This document shows, one piece after another, positions 50,274 to 61,322 of a stretch of DNA of 64,000 nt (within the stretch, counting starts at the first letter, position 1; every line of letters begins with the position of its first letter). The position numbers and the translations under genes are program-made. The notes below the pieces were generated by a model. It did no database searches. It worked only from the letters and a program-made list of their open reading frames with translations, and was not told where the DNA came from. The DNA is from Epiperipatus broadwayi (lineage: Eukaryota > Onychophora > Udeonychophora > Euonychophora > Peripatidae), in assembly GCA_028023455.1 (NCBI GenBank), contig JAQFVV010006215.1, positions 4,139,230 through 4,203,229 on the forward strand, written 5' to 3'.

Positions 50274-52002
50274 AAATAATGTAAGTTCCCCACGTTAAAA
50301 TATGTTTTATTCACTGAAAATTATCTAAAAATAATATTAATGATCAATGATATTTACTTATGCACCTGTATATTTTTAAAAAAGAAAATATAAATTTTCT
50401 CAAGGCAAATATCGGAAAATTTGTATGTGTGCATTTTACGGAGAATTCCTTATTAAAGAAAAATTACAATTCCTAGAGTAGGAATAAAAACTACAAACAT
50501 TAGTGACTTAATTATAACCATAATATAATATGTTATATTATACATCAATTGGAGTCGTTAAAACTTTATATCCACGTAAGTCAGCTGCAGTCGTTATAAT
50601 AATAGTATTTTGGAAAATTCGCGCATTATTTTATTCATAAGCCAGCTAGCTAAAAATGATACATATCGCCAATAGTAAAAAGAAAAGAATTGTATATGTG
50701 ATCGTCTATCGTCAAATATTCGTCATGTTAAAATATGTATTGTTTTCTTGGATCCCAAAATTATATCAGTTAATTCAAGGAAGAGTTAACATCCAACGCT
50801 GCTATGTTTTCTTTGCCTAATTTATTAATTGCACCAGAATGGAGGCAACTTTCATATAAATGAAATAATAAAATGTGTTTCTTATTTTAAATTTGCTTCG
50901 TGAACTGCGAATGGTTCAAGTTCTTCATCTGGATAAATTGCCCAACGGAAAACATTTTTCTAGTGAGATAATAAGCACTTGTTAAGTAATGATTTTTTTT
51001 TACTAATTTGGAAAATTATGTGTATTTTTTTATATCAACAGGTGAAAGGCTGTATAGTCAAGTAATATTTAAATGACCTTGTAATCATAAAGGTATGTTT
51101 TCATGTAATTATTCTAGGTTAAATTTATATTTGACATAAAAAAAAAAATTTTTTTTTATAAAATGTGTTTACTTATGATATGCAATTATGGGTATAAATT
51201 TATATGTTAGATGCATAAAAGTAGAAAAATTTAGATACTTAATAGGTAAAATATCTAGTTAAAATTATCAGAAGTAATTAAAGAGAAGTGCTATACAGGA
51301 TATTACTTATTTAAAGTTTGAAACAAATTTATACTATGTTAATTGAGGAACTTATTCCCAATTATTCTTTATAAACGCATTCACTTAATTTAGTTCAAGA
51401 TACTAGACTACCAATTACTTGTTGAATGTTTCTTTAGCAAAGGTGAAAATTATTATGGTTTATTCTGTGTTATCCATTGATTTCAGACGTTGATCTAAGT
51501 ATACCCCGGAACATAAATTTAGTGTAATTAGTGTATTTGCTTGTCTTGCCCCGATATAGCATTGGTATATGCTTAAGATTCGCATAAGTAATAATTGTAA
51601 TGTCTTTATTTTGTGGGATGGAAAATGATCTCCCCAAAAGCTTTATATTCCATGAGGGAAATAAATAAATCTAGTATTCGGGTATGTTTATAACCCAAGT
51701 GATCGCTTCTCAGAGTTAGGACGATCAGTAATTTATATCGTATTTAGTGTATTTCATTCGTTAAAATCCCAGGAGAGGATTATATTTGGTGTGTGTTCCT
51801 ATTATGCCCAAGTAAGAGGCAAGGACCCACCAAACTATTTTAATGTAGTAGTTAACTCTACAGACCTTCGGTGTTATTCCATATTCCTCATGAGAAAATA
51901 GAGATAATTCCACCACGGAAGGTGTTGAATATTGTGTTTTGTTTAGAAAGTTATGGCAAGATAACGGGTATATTGAAGGTTAATTCCTCACAATCCATTT
52001 AG

Positions 52003-52011
52003 TATAAATAG
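52003..52011 (+). promoter_or_regulatory. Candidate TATA box (3' LTR)
   Basis: TATAAATAG is conserved at the position equivalent to 41334 in the 5' LTR. From here it could drive read-out transcription into the flank. Confidence 0.4.
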
Positions 52012-53776
52012 CGTGCTAGTATATATGATCAATGTCTGGATTGTGCGGCGGAATAGTGCTGGTAATCCACACGTAAGTCAATGGAGAGAGTAAGTTTAAA
52101 ATTGCGTGATTTAGAAATTTTTATTTTGCCAATGGAGGGTTCAAATACTAGGTTTAATTCGGGTTAATGATTAAGTAGCACTCACAATATAACTTATACT
52201 GAGGAATACAATGTGTATAATAACTTCAGTTGTTATTAAGGTAAATATTAAAATAATAAGTGTAACTTCTGAGAAATAACCCATAAATTATAATAAGTTA
52301 TCTAAATAAAAACTATCATTTAATTAAAGATATGATAATAAAAATCGTTTGTGCGCATTGCCTAGAATCAGATTATTTTTATTTTAAAACAAATAGTTAG
52401 TTAATAAAGTTAAGCAGCCATTCATATAAGATACACTAAATGGATGAGTTGATGTAACGATAATAATATTTATTTTGTTATATTCAATTTGCATAAATGT
52501 AAAAAGAAGATGAAGAAGTAGTTCGAATCCAAGTCTAAAAGTATAGACGAATTAATGTTAGTCATATTTTGTTTTATCCATATGGGATCGAATAAATTGT
52601 ATATGTTTATTTATTATGTTAATCATAAAGGATAGTTTTGTTAAACTGTAATAATAAATTATAATCTTGTTAAAATTTAATAATAAATTATAGTCTTGTT
52701 ACAAGTTGTTTTGAGTCATTTTTCTTGTGTGCTAAATAAAAATGTATTTGCATAATATTTGCAATACTTTTCTCGAGTCCGAAATCATTTATGAACTCTT
52801 AAAATTCAATACACCAGATAGACAATTGTAGGCAGATCAGAATATTTCATTATATTTTAATTTAATAAGAATTATTTATGGAATTGAAAACTTCAGACCA
52901 AGACATTTTATTTTATATGTGTGTAAAATCACTTTATTCCCAAACTAGTAGGTTTTGGTTGCACATTGTTTCGTACACATTTAAGTGAAGTGTCTAAGTA
53001 ATAAATCTTAGTTAAATTATTGTGTTGTCATGGATAATGGAAGGACACAAAAGCACCCTTGTCTTTTCATCATTCCGACTGAGATTCTGGATTAAAAAGG
53101 GCTGTATTATTCAAAATTATGCGTTGTTATTGAATATAGTTATCATCTCGTTAAATATTATAATAGTTGATATGTGGATGAAGACAACTGGAATTTAATA
53201 AGGTAAATGTTTCCTATAGCCGACCAGAATGTCAGTCATATGCGACAACACAATACTGCCGAGCATTTTTTCTTTAAATATAACAGAGAACCCTGAGATT
53301 AGTGTCATTATTATAAGTGCTCTTAAATTAGGAATTGATTCATTATGATCAATATTACAAGCGTGGCATGGCTTAAGAGATTGAAACGTCTAATTGTATA
53401 ATAACAAAAATATTGAGATCATATTGGCAAATGAATGAATGTTTTGTTTTAGTCAATAATATTAACAATGACATAAAATCATCATCATCATTGTCGAATA
53501 GTGCAAGTACTTACAGCTCAGAGAATGTGTTTTGGATAGAGAAAGAATGTTAGTTTATTCTAAATTTTCTTTTTAAATTTATTTTATTAATGATAATTTT
53601 TTTTTTATTCTATCTCTGTCTGAACTGCATATCGTTGTAGCTGAATTATTATAACTAACCTAATGAAGAGCTATTAGGTAAAATATAGGGTTTGTTACCC
53701 ATCCTAGAAGGAAGCGATTAGGCTTTCCGAAGTGATTTCATAGAAGGGAATTCGTCGTTTAGATAGGTTAGAATAT

Positions 53777-54482
53777 GTACATGTTTATACTGTAATGACA
53801 TATTTACTATTAAAAGTAGATTTTCTAAAAAAAAGTTGATGTACTTTTCTAAATAAAATGATGACAGGTTTAAACTATTTAATAAAATTGAAATTTCACA
53901 AGCCCATCAATTCATCGATAACAAATTTTCATTTACTTTATTAAGCTAATTCAGAGTAATTTTAATTGCTTAATATTTAAAAAGAACATTTTTATGATTA
54001 TTTCCCCCATTAACTTTGTAACTGATCTTAAGTGTGCGGTTTATAAGGGATTGTTTTTGTGTGTATTATATTGGGATACAATCCAGGCCTCTGCAAACAG
54101 CTCCGGAATAGTATTGTAAATTATAAAACAATTGTCCTGGAGGAACTAATTGGTCAATTGTTTTAATTTGCCATTAGACTGGATAGAAGTTTGTTACATG
54201 AAAATTGGCTGATATATTATTAAAAATTAATATATATATATATTGTTCATATTGCATTGAATTCATCTGTTCTCATCTGATCATTGAAACTAAGCAATGA
54301 TAGACTATATCATATCTGAGACAAATAAATTTAATTTTTAAAATTTCTTATAAATTATTGTATTATATTGTAATCAAATTGTAGGGCATACTATACTTTT
54401 ACAGCAAACATTAATTATAAGTTAAAATTTTATTTTTGAAATAAATATTTTTTTGTACTTTATGTGTATTATTAACAATATC
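53777..54482. other. AT-rich flank, nothing recognised
   Basis: Host-like AT-rich sequence to the right of the LTR element. I see no gene or repeat. Confidence 0.4.
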
Positions 54483-54608
54483 CAACTATAAATTTACATT
54501 GAAAAAATAAATGGTGCCCGCCATCTGGTTGAAAAAAATAAATGGTGCCCGCCACCTGTCCAGTATTATAGAATGTGCTCTTAAGTGCAAAAAGGTTGGG
54601 GATCCCTG
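54483..54608 (-). mobile_element. hAT-type transposon terminus (fragment)
   Basis: The right edge reads 'aaaaaggttggggatccctg', whose complement CAGGGATCCCCAACCTTTTT is the classical form of many hAT (Charlie-like) ends. Inside it, 'aaataaatggtgcccgcca' is directly duplicated. I could not find the matching left terminus or an 8-bp duplication, so the copy is truncated or badly decayed. Confidence 0.5.
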
Positions 54609-54963
54609 GATTATATATATAAATTTTAAATTAAACATAGCCCACTGAATACAGAAACAAAGGGAGTAAATCACCTTTCCTCAGGGTGTGAACTAAAAGC
54701 TTTCTAAATATTAAACTTTGGGTCAAGAATAAAGTGAATCCACCTACTCTTGGAGCTTTAATGAGTTAATAACTATTAAATACCACCCTTTAACTGATTG
54801 ATTTACTGATTTATTCTGAATTACAAACAATATTGACAGATATTACATATAAACTTCAGCGCTCCAAGAATAGGTAAATTCATTCCATTCTTGAGCCTCT
54901 ATTCAACATTTAGAATGATTTTAATTCATAGTCTGAGGAAAAGTGATTTACTTCTTTTGTTTT

Positions 54964-55382
<419 letters not shown>

Positions 55383-55689
55383 CAACACTGATTTATTAAG
55401 TAAATGATACTCCTAATCCAAAGCACAATATATATTTCATTATTTGATTTGATATTGACAAGCTATGAAATGAAAAATTTCATAAAAATAAAACAAAGCA
55501 ATTTGAGATATAGCTAAATTTAAAAAAATAATATAATCAATTTAAGATCTTCATGCTTTCTTTCCAAAGTGCTTCAGAAATGAATTTAGATAAAAGAGAT
55601 GACATTCCTTTCTTTTCTCTTAAAAGTTTTATCTTGAGCTTTGGATTGAGAGTATTTTATTTATTTAATAACTAATGTTGGAATATATA
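55383..55689. other. AT-rich DNA, nothing recognised
   Basis: No gene or repeat signature was found. Confidence 0.35.
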
Positions 55690-56013
55690 TAGTTATGAGG
55701 AGGTTATTTCCATTAAATAAAGAAAGAAAATTTTATATCTTTGTTGTTACCAAGAAATTCTCAATTACTACTAATTAATAATTCTTGAGGCTAAGCAAGT
55801 TTTACTCATAAACCTATAAAAGTTATTTTCTTGGGATCTTTTGTTGAAGTAAAAGGGGTCCAACAAAAGAACTCTAACTAAATAGCTATTATAGGTTTAT
55901 GAATAAAACCTGCTTGCCTTATCAATTGTCAATTAGTAGTAATTGAGAATTTCTTGAAAACAACAAAAGTTAAAGTTTCTGCTTTTATTTAACAGATATT
56001 ATTTCCTCATTTT
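55690..56013. mobile_element. Foldback element with about 130-bp arms
   Basis: The left arm ('aagaaattctcaattactac', 'caagttttactcataaacct') is inverted in the right arm ('aggtttatgaataaaacctg', 'gtagtaattgagaatttctt'). The outer parts also pair ('atgaggaggttatttcc' with 'aaataatatttcctcat', reading inverted). The unpaired loop near 55840-55870 holds 'cttttgttgaag'. The element is non-coding. Confidence 0.8.
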
Positions 56014-56100
56014 TATTAATTATTATAACAACAATCCATAGAAACAATTAGTTCAATATATATATAAACTTATAAATAAATACAGACATCGATTTGTAGT

Positions 56101-57341
56101 ATTATATATATATATATATATCATCAACCATTATCAATCCACTGCAGGATGAAGATCTCTCCAAGTTTAATCTATCTTCTCCGATCTTTAGCTTCTCTTC
56201 TCCACAACACCCCTGCACATTTTCTTATTTCATCCATCCATCTCACATGTGGTCTCTTTCTGGGTCTTTTACAATCTCTTGGAATCCAGTTGAAAATTTC
56301 AATTGTCCATCTATTATCATCTCTTCTAGCAATATGTCCAGCCCTACTCCATTTCAATCTTTTAATTTTTTCAATAAGGTCAGTAACACCTGTTTGTTGT
56401 CTTACTCATACATTGCGTTTTCGATCTCTTCTTGTTACTCCCAACATACACCTCTCCATACTACTTTGAGTGGTCTGAAGTCTCTGTATTGCTCTTCTAT
56501 TAAGTTTCCAAGTCTCAGATCCATAAGTAAGAACTGGTAAAACACATTTGTTAAAAACCATCCTTTTCAAACACATAGGCATATTTCCTCTTAGTATCAA
56601 GTTATTTCTACCAAAAGCACTCCAACCAAGTTTAATTCTATGAGTAATTTCCTCCATTATGTTTTCATCTGTATTAATAATCTGACCAAGGTATTTGTAA
56701 CTGATAACTTCTTCTAATTCTTCATAATCAATCTTTATTTTCATATTTTGAGCAAATCGATTAAACATTACTTTAGTCTTTTTAACATTTATCTTTAGTC
56801 ATACTTTTCTACTTTCATCTGCTAACTCCTGCAACATTTCCTGCAGCTCTGAAGCATTATTTGCAAAAACAACTACATCATCTGTGAAATCTAAATGACT
56901 TAAATACTCTCCATTTACTTTCACTCCTTTAGTTTCCCATTTTAATCCACAAAATACTTCTTGCAGCACTGCTGTAAAAAGTTTTGGAGATATGGAGTCA
57001 CCTTATCTTACACCTTTCTCAATGTTGATTTTTCCAGTATCATTATGCAATCTAATTGTTGCTGTTGCATTTTTATAAATATTCTTTAAAATATGACAAT
57101 ATCCTGGATCTATACCTTGATGATCCAATGCTTTAATCACTGAAGAAATGTGTATAGAATCGAATGCTTTTTCATAATCTACAAATCCACAACATAATGA
57201 TAACTCATATTCATTTGTCCTTTCTATGACTTCCCTCAATACCTGGATATGATCTATTGTACTAAAACCACTTTTAAATCCAGCTTGTTCTCTTAGTTGG
57301 TGGAAATCCAAAGTTCTCTGTAGACGAGTTGTAATTATCTT
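56101..57341 (-). mobile_element. RTE-type non-LTR retrotransposon, 5'-truncated
   Basis: Read on the minus strand, the element runs from the TA array at 57342 to a short AT-repeat tail at 56103-56121. RTE elements typically end in short tandem repeats. The reading covers the RT from motif 2 to the C-terminus in three frames. These are 57003-57341 (QAGFKSGFSTIDHIQ, GFVDYEKAFDSI), about 56770-57000 (contains FTDDVVVFA, the catalytic DD) and 56406-56768 (YKYLGQIINT, LGWSAFGRNN, LTYGSETWKL, RCMLGVTRRDRKRN). The last part, 56172-56357, has GHIARRDDNR and RPHVRWMDEIRK. Several frame breaks and stops make it inactive. Fragments of the same 3' end occur at 4935 and 12575-13665. Confidence 0.9.

Positions 57342-57427
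<86 letters not shown>
57342..57427. repeat. (TA)n microsatellite
   Basis: About 42 perfect TA units sit at the 5' truncation point of the RTE element and are followed by 'cacaca'. Confidence 0.97.
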
Positions 57428-57434
<7 letters not shown>

Positions 57435-57531
57435 TAGATATCTGTAATAAATCAATAAATCACTTGACAACAATGTAACCTTCTAAACACAGTAATTTAA
57501 ATATTCATAATAATAATTACAAAAGCTTAAA

Positions 57532-58620
57532 AGTACACCCGGGTCTCATTTTACATGATAGATAGGTTCCTCAGAAAACATGTGCAAAAGAAATCGCACA
57601 AAAATAGACGTAACTTACCTTGAAAAAGGGGGGATACAGACTGTGATTTTTTAAAAATTGCATAAAAGCAAAGCACCAATGTAAAATTACTTTAAAATTT
57701 GCGCAAAAAAAAATAAGGAAATAAAATATGAGTAATAAAAAATTTCAAATTTGAAAAAAATTGATACAAGACAAACTTTTTTTTAACTATAATATTTAAT
57801 TTTATTCAAAACAATATATTTTTATGCATAATTTACAGTACAGTAATTGACCTTTTTTTATATACGTTTTAATTATTATCACTACTTGCTGATAAACAGA
57901 TTCGTTTGCAAACTGGTAAAAAATCAGATTCTTCACAAGAGGAAATACAACTAGTGCCAACTTCACTCTCATGTTGTGTTAATGATTTTCTGGTGACAAC
58001 GTAATTAGTAATTAATCTAACAACTAAAAATTAAATTATTATTTTTGTCTTTAATTTTTTAATTTTCAATTCCGTTTAAAAATCAAATTTCATTTCACAT
58101 CACATTAATTTCAGGTTGCCTTAAGTAATTTTTAAATTGTTAATTACAATTAAAAATCAGATTTTAATTTTTAATTGTCAAATTTAATTGTGCCCACTGC
58201 TATTACTCACCTTTTAAAAATAAACTTGCAGACACTAAATGATTAATTGATTATGTTCTTTTTTAAAAAGCAAAAACAGAATGTGATTTAAAATGCAAAA
58301 TTAACATGCACAATGTTTGAACAAATTTACATTATAATCTTGTAAAATTTAATGTATGTATACATAAAATGTGGAAATCATGATTTTAATTTCATTATTG
58401 CATAAAATCTTACTATTATAAAGCACTGAAAATATTGAAATTACTAAGATTAAAGTCGAATTCCAATAATGTGCTATTACTTTCAATATGACATAAGTGC
58501 GCGAAATTTATTATTTAAAGTAATAGCGCATTATCGGAGTTCGACTTCCAAAGAAACATGAATTGTGTAACTTCAAAATCGCATTAAATAAATCCATGTA
58601 AAACGAGACCCAGGTGTACT
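57532..58620. mobile_element. 1.1-kb DNA transposon with 26-bp terminal inverted repeats, superfamily unclear
   Basis: The ends are AGTACACCCGGGTCTC... and the complement of ...GAGACCCAGGTGTACT, matching over 26 bp with two mismatches. TTAAA flanks both sides (57527-57531 and 58621-58625) as a 5-bp duplication. If the ends are set one base outward, a 3-bp TAA is also possible, as for PIF/Harbinger. Near 57885-58010 the minus strand has an open serine/acid-rich C-terminal-like stretch (ESEVGTSCISSCEESDF) ending in a stop, which may be the end of a transposase. A second internal inverted repeat lies at about 58455-58550 ('gtcgaattccaataatg'). Confidence 0.75.
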
Positions 58621-58796
58621 TTAAATTACTTTTGTAACTATCCCCAACTGTTAAGTATATTTAAAACATTTACAAAGTAATTGAAAGTTCTGAGCAAAAT
58701 AATGTATACAATTCCGCTGTTTTTTCTTACATACTGCATAGAAGTTGTAACAAATAATTGTTCATATAATATACCATAGAAATACTGTTTTTTCTT

Positions 58797-58925
58797 AACG
58801 AAGCTCTCCAACGAATGCCTTGCTCTGCAACGAATGCTTCTCTCCGCAACTAATGCCCTTCTCTGCAACTAATGCTCTTCTTGCAACTAATGCTCTTCTT
58901 GCAACTAATGCTCTTCTCTGCTGCG
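58797..58925 (-). repeat. Minisatellite, 18-24-bp units
   Basis: Imperfect units like 'gcaactaatgctcttctt' and 'gcaacgaatgcttctctcc' are repeated about six times, the most similar at the right end. Confidence 0.8.
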
Positions 58926-59455
58926 GTGTCTTTCAGCTACATCCGTTAACTACATTTTCACTGGGTGTGCTAGTCATTTACTGCCAGCACTGACGCGAGA
59001 TATCTTTGCTGATGTTAAACAGACGTCTCTCCAATACTGCTCGCTACTCACTACTGCGTGACTGCTCTCTACTGGAGTTGTCGACTAATTCCTGCTAGAT
59101 GTTACACCGTCTTCTATTCGCTCTCTGACAACTGCAACGATTTCAATCAATGCACTGACCAATAAGGTAACGTCTCTTATCTAGAAGCATTTGTAATTAG
59201 CAAATATTTCTAGGAATTGTCGATCGCCATTACGTCAATGCACTAATTAAATTCCTCAGCTATCAGAGCGCGATCTAAAAACAGCCTTACGAATAAATTC
59301 TAGTTTCTCTGCAGTGCACAAAAATGTCTGCCATTTTTACAAACACTACAGTTTGCTAATGAAAGTAATAAGGTTTTTTAAATGAAAGTAATTTTTTTTT
59401 ATTGTAATTTATAAATAAGTATGCTGTCTAAATGTGCAGTATTTCTATTTCTATA
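58926..59455. other. GC-richer segment of unknown origin
   Basis: This block is less AT-rich than its surroundings and contains CpG sites, for example 'tgacgcgaga' and 'tcagagcgcgatc'. I see no reading frame or known repeat. It might be a promoter-like part of a further transposon or an LTR, but nothing decides this. Confidence 0.25.
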
Positions 59456-59460
59456 CCTTT

Positions 59461-59565
59461 TTTTTTCATGTGTCATAGCAGCGGCCGGAAGTGAACCCGC
59501 TAACCCGGGACAACTGCTTGTAAGGCAGCTGTGCTGACCTCTCTACCACCAATGCTTGACTATAC
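59461..59565 (-). repeat. SINE family C copy
   Basis: The minus-strand tRNA-like head has 'ggtagagaggtcagcacagc' (box A), an anticodon-loop-like 'cttacaa', box B-like 'gcgggttcacttcc', then 'catga' and an A-tail. Short flanking 'ctatac' matches lie on both sides. Confidence 0.8.
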
Positions 59566-59689
59566 TTATTTTGTTCACATTCTTTACAAATTTACGGATA
59601 TCATGACTTCCGCTTCGAGTAATGGCTGGTAGTGCAAGTATCTTTCCTGCTTGATTTACGGGAACGATTGTTTAAAATAAAAAATTAAA

Positions 59690-60158
59690 ATGGGGCCAAA
59701 GAATAAAAAGAACGAGAATACCAAAATAAGTATTTGTGAAGTTAAAGATAAATTTAAAGTCTTAGATACTAATAATCTGGAGGAAAATAAAAATCATAAT
59801 GAGAAAATGGCGTTTAAGTCTCTGAGAAAAGAAAGTAAATTAAGGAAATATAATAGTGATACTTCTTTAAATAAACGTAGAGAAGAAAATGATAATAATA
59901 GTGATAGTATAAATTTAAAAGAACATACAAATAAATCAATAAATCAAGAAAACAATATAGCACTTACGGAAAAAGCAATTATTAGCAAAAAAACTGAAAA
60001 AAGCCTAACTAGTAACGTTGGCCTAGAAAATCCAGAGTGCGTAATACTAAATAATAATAAAAAAAGGAAAATGGATAGCGATAATAATTTTGACTCAAGT
60101 GAAGTTTTGAGCTTACAATCTGATGCAATAAAACAAGCTGGATTGAGATCAAAATTAA
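59690..60158 (+). CDS. Unknown Lys/Asn-rich protein, N-terminal part cut by assembly gap
   Basis: An ATG-started frame of at least 156 codons (MGPKNKKNENTKISICEV) stays open to the first N. The product is rich in K, N, E and S, strongly charged, with a nuclear-signal-like NNKKRKMD near residue 124. No domain is recognisable. Such sequences occur at the start of ORF1 proteins of non-LTR retrotransposons and also in host nuclear proteins; I cannot choose. The next genes after the gap are retroelement pieces, but they need not belong to this frame because the gap length is arbitrary. Confidence 0.4.
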
Positions 60159-60658
60159 NNNNNNNNNNNNNNNNNNNNNNNNNNNNNNNNNNNNNNNNNN
60201 NNNNNNNNNNNNNNNNNNNNNNNNNNNNNNNNNNNNNNNNNNNNNNNNNNNNNNNNNNNNNNNNNNNNNNNNNNNNNNNNNNNNNNNNNNNNNNNNNNNN
60301 NNNNNNNNNNNNNNNNNNNNNNNNNNNNNNNNNNNNNNNNNNNNNNNNNNNNNNNNNNNNNNNNNNNNNNNNNNNNNNNNNNNNNNNNNNNNNNNNNNNN
60401 NNNNNNNNNNNNNNNNNNNNNNNNNNNNNNNNNNNNNNNNNNNNNNNNNNNNNNNNNNNNNNNNNNNNNNNNNNNNNNNNNNNNNNNNNNNNNNNNNNNN
60501 NNNNNNNNNNNNNNNNNNNNNNNNNNNNNNNNNNNNNNNNNNNNNNNNNNNNNNNNNNNNNNNNNNNNNNNNNNNNNNNNNNNNNNNNNNNNNNNNNNNN
60601 NNNNNNNNNNNNNNNNNNNNNNNNNNNNNNNNNNNNNNNNNNNNNNNNNNNNNNNNNN
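60159..60658. other. Assembly gap (500 N)
   Basis: Exactly 500 undetermined bases, a conventional placeholder length for a scaffold join. The true distance and even the neighbour relation are uncertain. Confidence 0.99.
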
Positions 60659-60660
60659 AA

Positions 60661-60768
60661 AGTAGGAATAAATCATTAATTCAGGATAGTCAGCCTTCAA
60701 CCAGTGGGGTTACCACTATTTTAAGGAAGCCAGGGGGTAAAGCTGTTGATAAGACCATGTTAAACTAG
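60661..60768 (+). pseudogene. gag: Gag C-terminus of a second Ty3/gypsy family
   Basis: The frame gives a basic tail with QPSTSGVTTI and ends at a stop at 60766-60768, parallel to QPSTSGIPTM near the end of the Gag at 45.8 kb. The rest of this Gag is lost in the gap. It is followed after a similar spacer by the protease frame. Confidence 0.75.
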
Positions 60769-60782
60769 AGAGGTCTTTGTTT

Positions 60783-61322
60783 ATGTGTTCCTCTATGCAA
60801 GGGCCTTCAGTGTATCAAAAAAGGGAAGGTTACATCCTGTGGCTTTTAAATACATTAGATCTGGACATAGACTACTTAGAGCCATTTAACATTGGTGAGC
60901 CACCTATCGTGTATCAATGTCAAGTAGTAACCTTATATATTGGGGAATTAAAAATTGAAGCTTTAATTGACTCAGGACGTCAAGCTTCTATACTATCAGA
61001 GCATTTGTATATGAAAATTATAGCTGTACAAGGAAATATCCCATCCCTTCCCATAAAACAAATTCAAGTCACTCTAGCCAATGGAAAGAGGACTAGGCTC
61101 TTTAACAAGCAAGTCTTGATTACCTTTATTGTTAATGGTGCCAAATTTGAACATTTGTTTCTCATCATGCCAGGATTAATACATGAAGCTATTATAGGAT
61201 CTGACTTCATGATGATTCATCAATGTAAAATTGATTTTCAAAATAAAATTTTTTATTGTGGAGAAGAAAGGCTCAAGTTTGAATATGGATCACATAACCT
61301 TTCTCACTCACTTCTTCAATAG
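60783..61322 (+). pseudogene. pol: Pol N-terminus with aspartic protease, second Ty3/gypsy family, truncated
   Basis: An ATG at 60783 leads into LDLDIDYLEP, then ALIDSGRQASILSE (active-site DSG kept, S-to-R after it relative to the first element) and HEAIIGSDFM. This is the same layout as residues 10-131 of the intact element. Homology ends at about 61295, before any RT sequence. The last codons up to the stop at 61320 are reading through into DNA of the opposite element. It is part of a related but clearly different family. Confidence 0.8.
61295..61300. other. Head-to-head junction of two retroelement fragments
   Basis: Plus-strand protease sequence stops and minus-strand Gag sequence (reading TIEEVSE leftward, equal to TIEEVVE in the intact Gag) starts within a few bases. 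No LTR, TSD or linker separates them. The exact base is uncertain by about 10. Confidence 0.6.

Larger units (their letters stand above)
38595..53772 (+). mobile_element. Ty3/gypsy-type LTR retrotransposon with giant (4.5-kb) LTRs, nearly complete
   Basis: The element is about 15.2 kb. It has two LTRs of about 4.5 kb that look 98-99% identical by eye, a candidate PBS right after the 5' LTR, a Gag frame, protease-RT and RNase H-integrase frames, and a PPT (GGTGGGAGAA) touching the 3' LTR. Domain order PR-RT-RH-IN places it in the Ty3/gypsy group. The flanks give an ATAT on both sides (38591-38594 and 53773-53776), a possible 4-bp target-site duplication. LTRs of usual gypsy elements are a few hundred bp, so these are exceptional. 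No env-like frame lies between integrase and the 3' LTR (only 120 bp). The near identity of the LTRs implies recent insertion; one pol frameshift suggests that this copy is not autonomous. Confidence 0.95.
49265..53772 (+). repeat. 3' LTR (about 4.5 kb)
   Basis: It is collinear with 38595-43103 over its whole length with sparse differences. Examples are a one-base deletion in the short frame near 50270 and small changes near 49315-49345. Homology stops at 53772-53773, where flanking host DNA begins. Confidence 0.92.
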
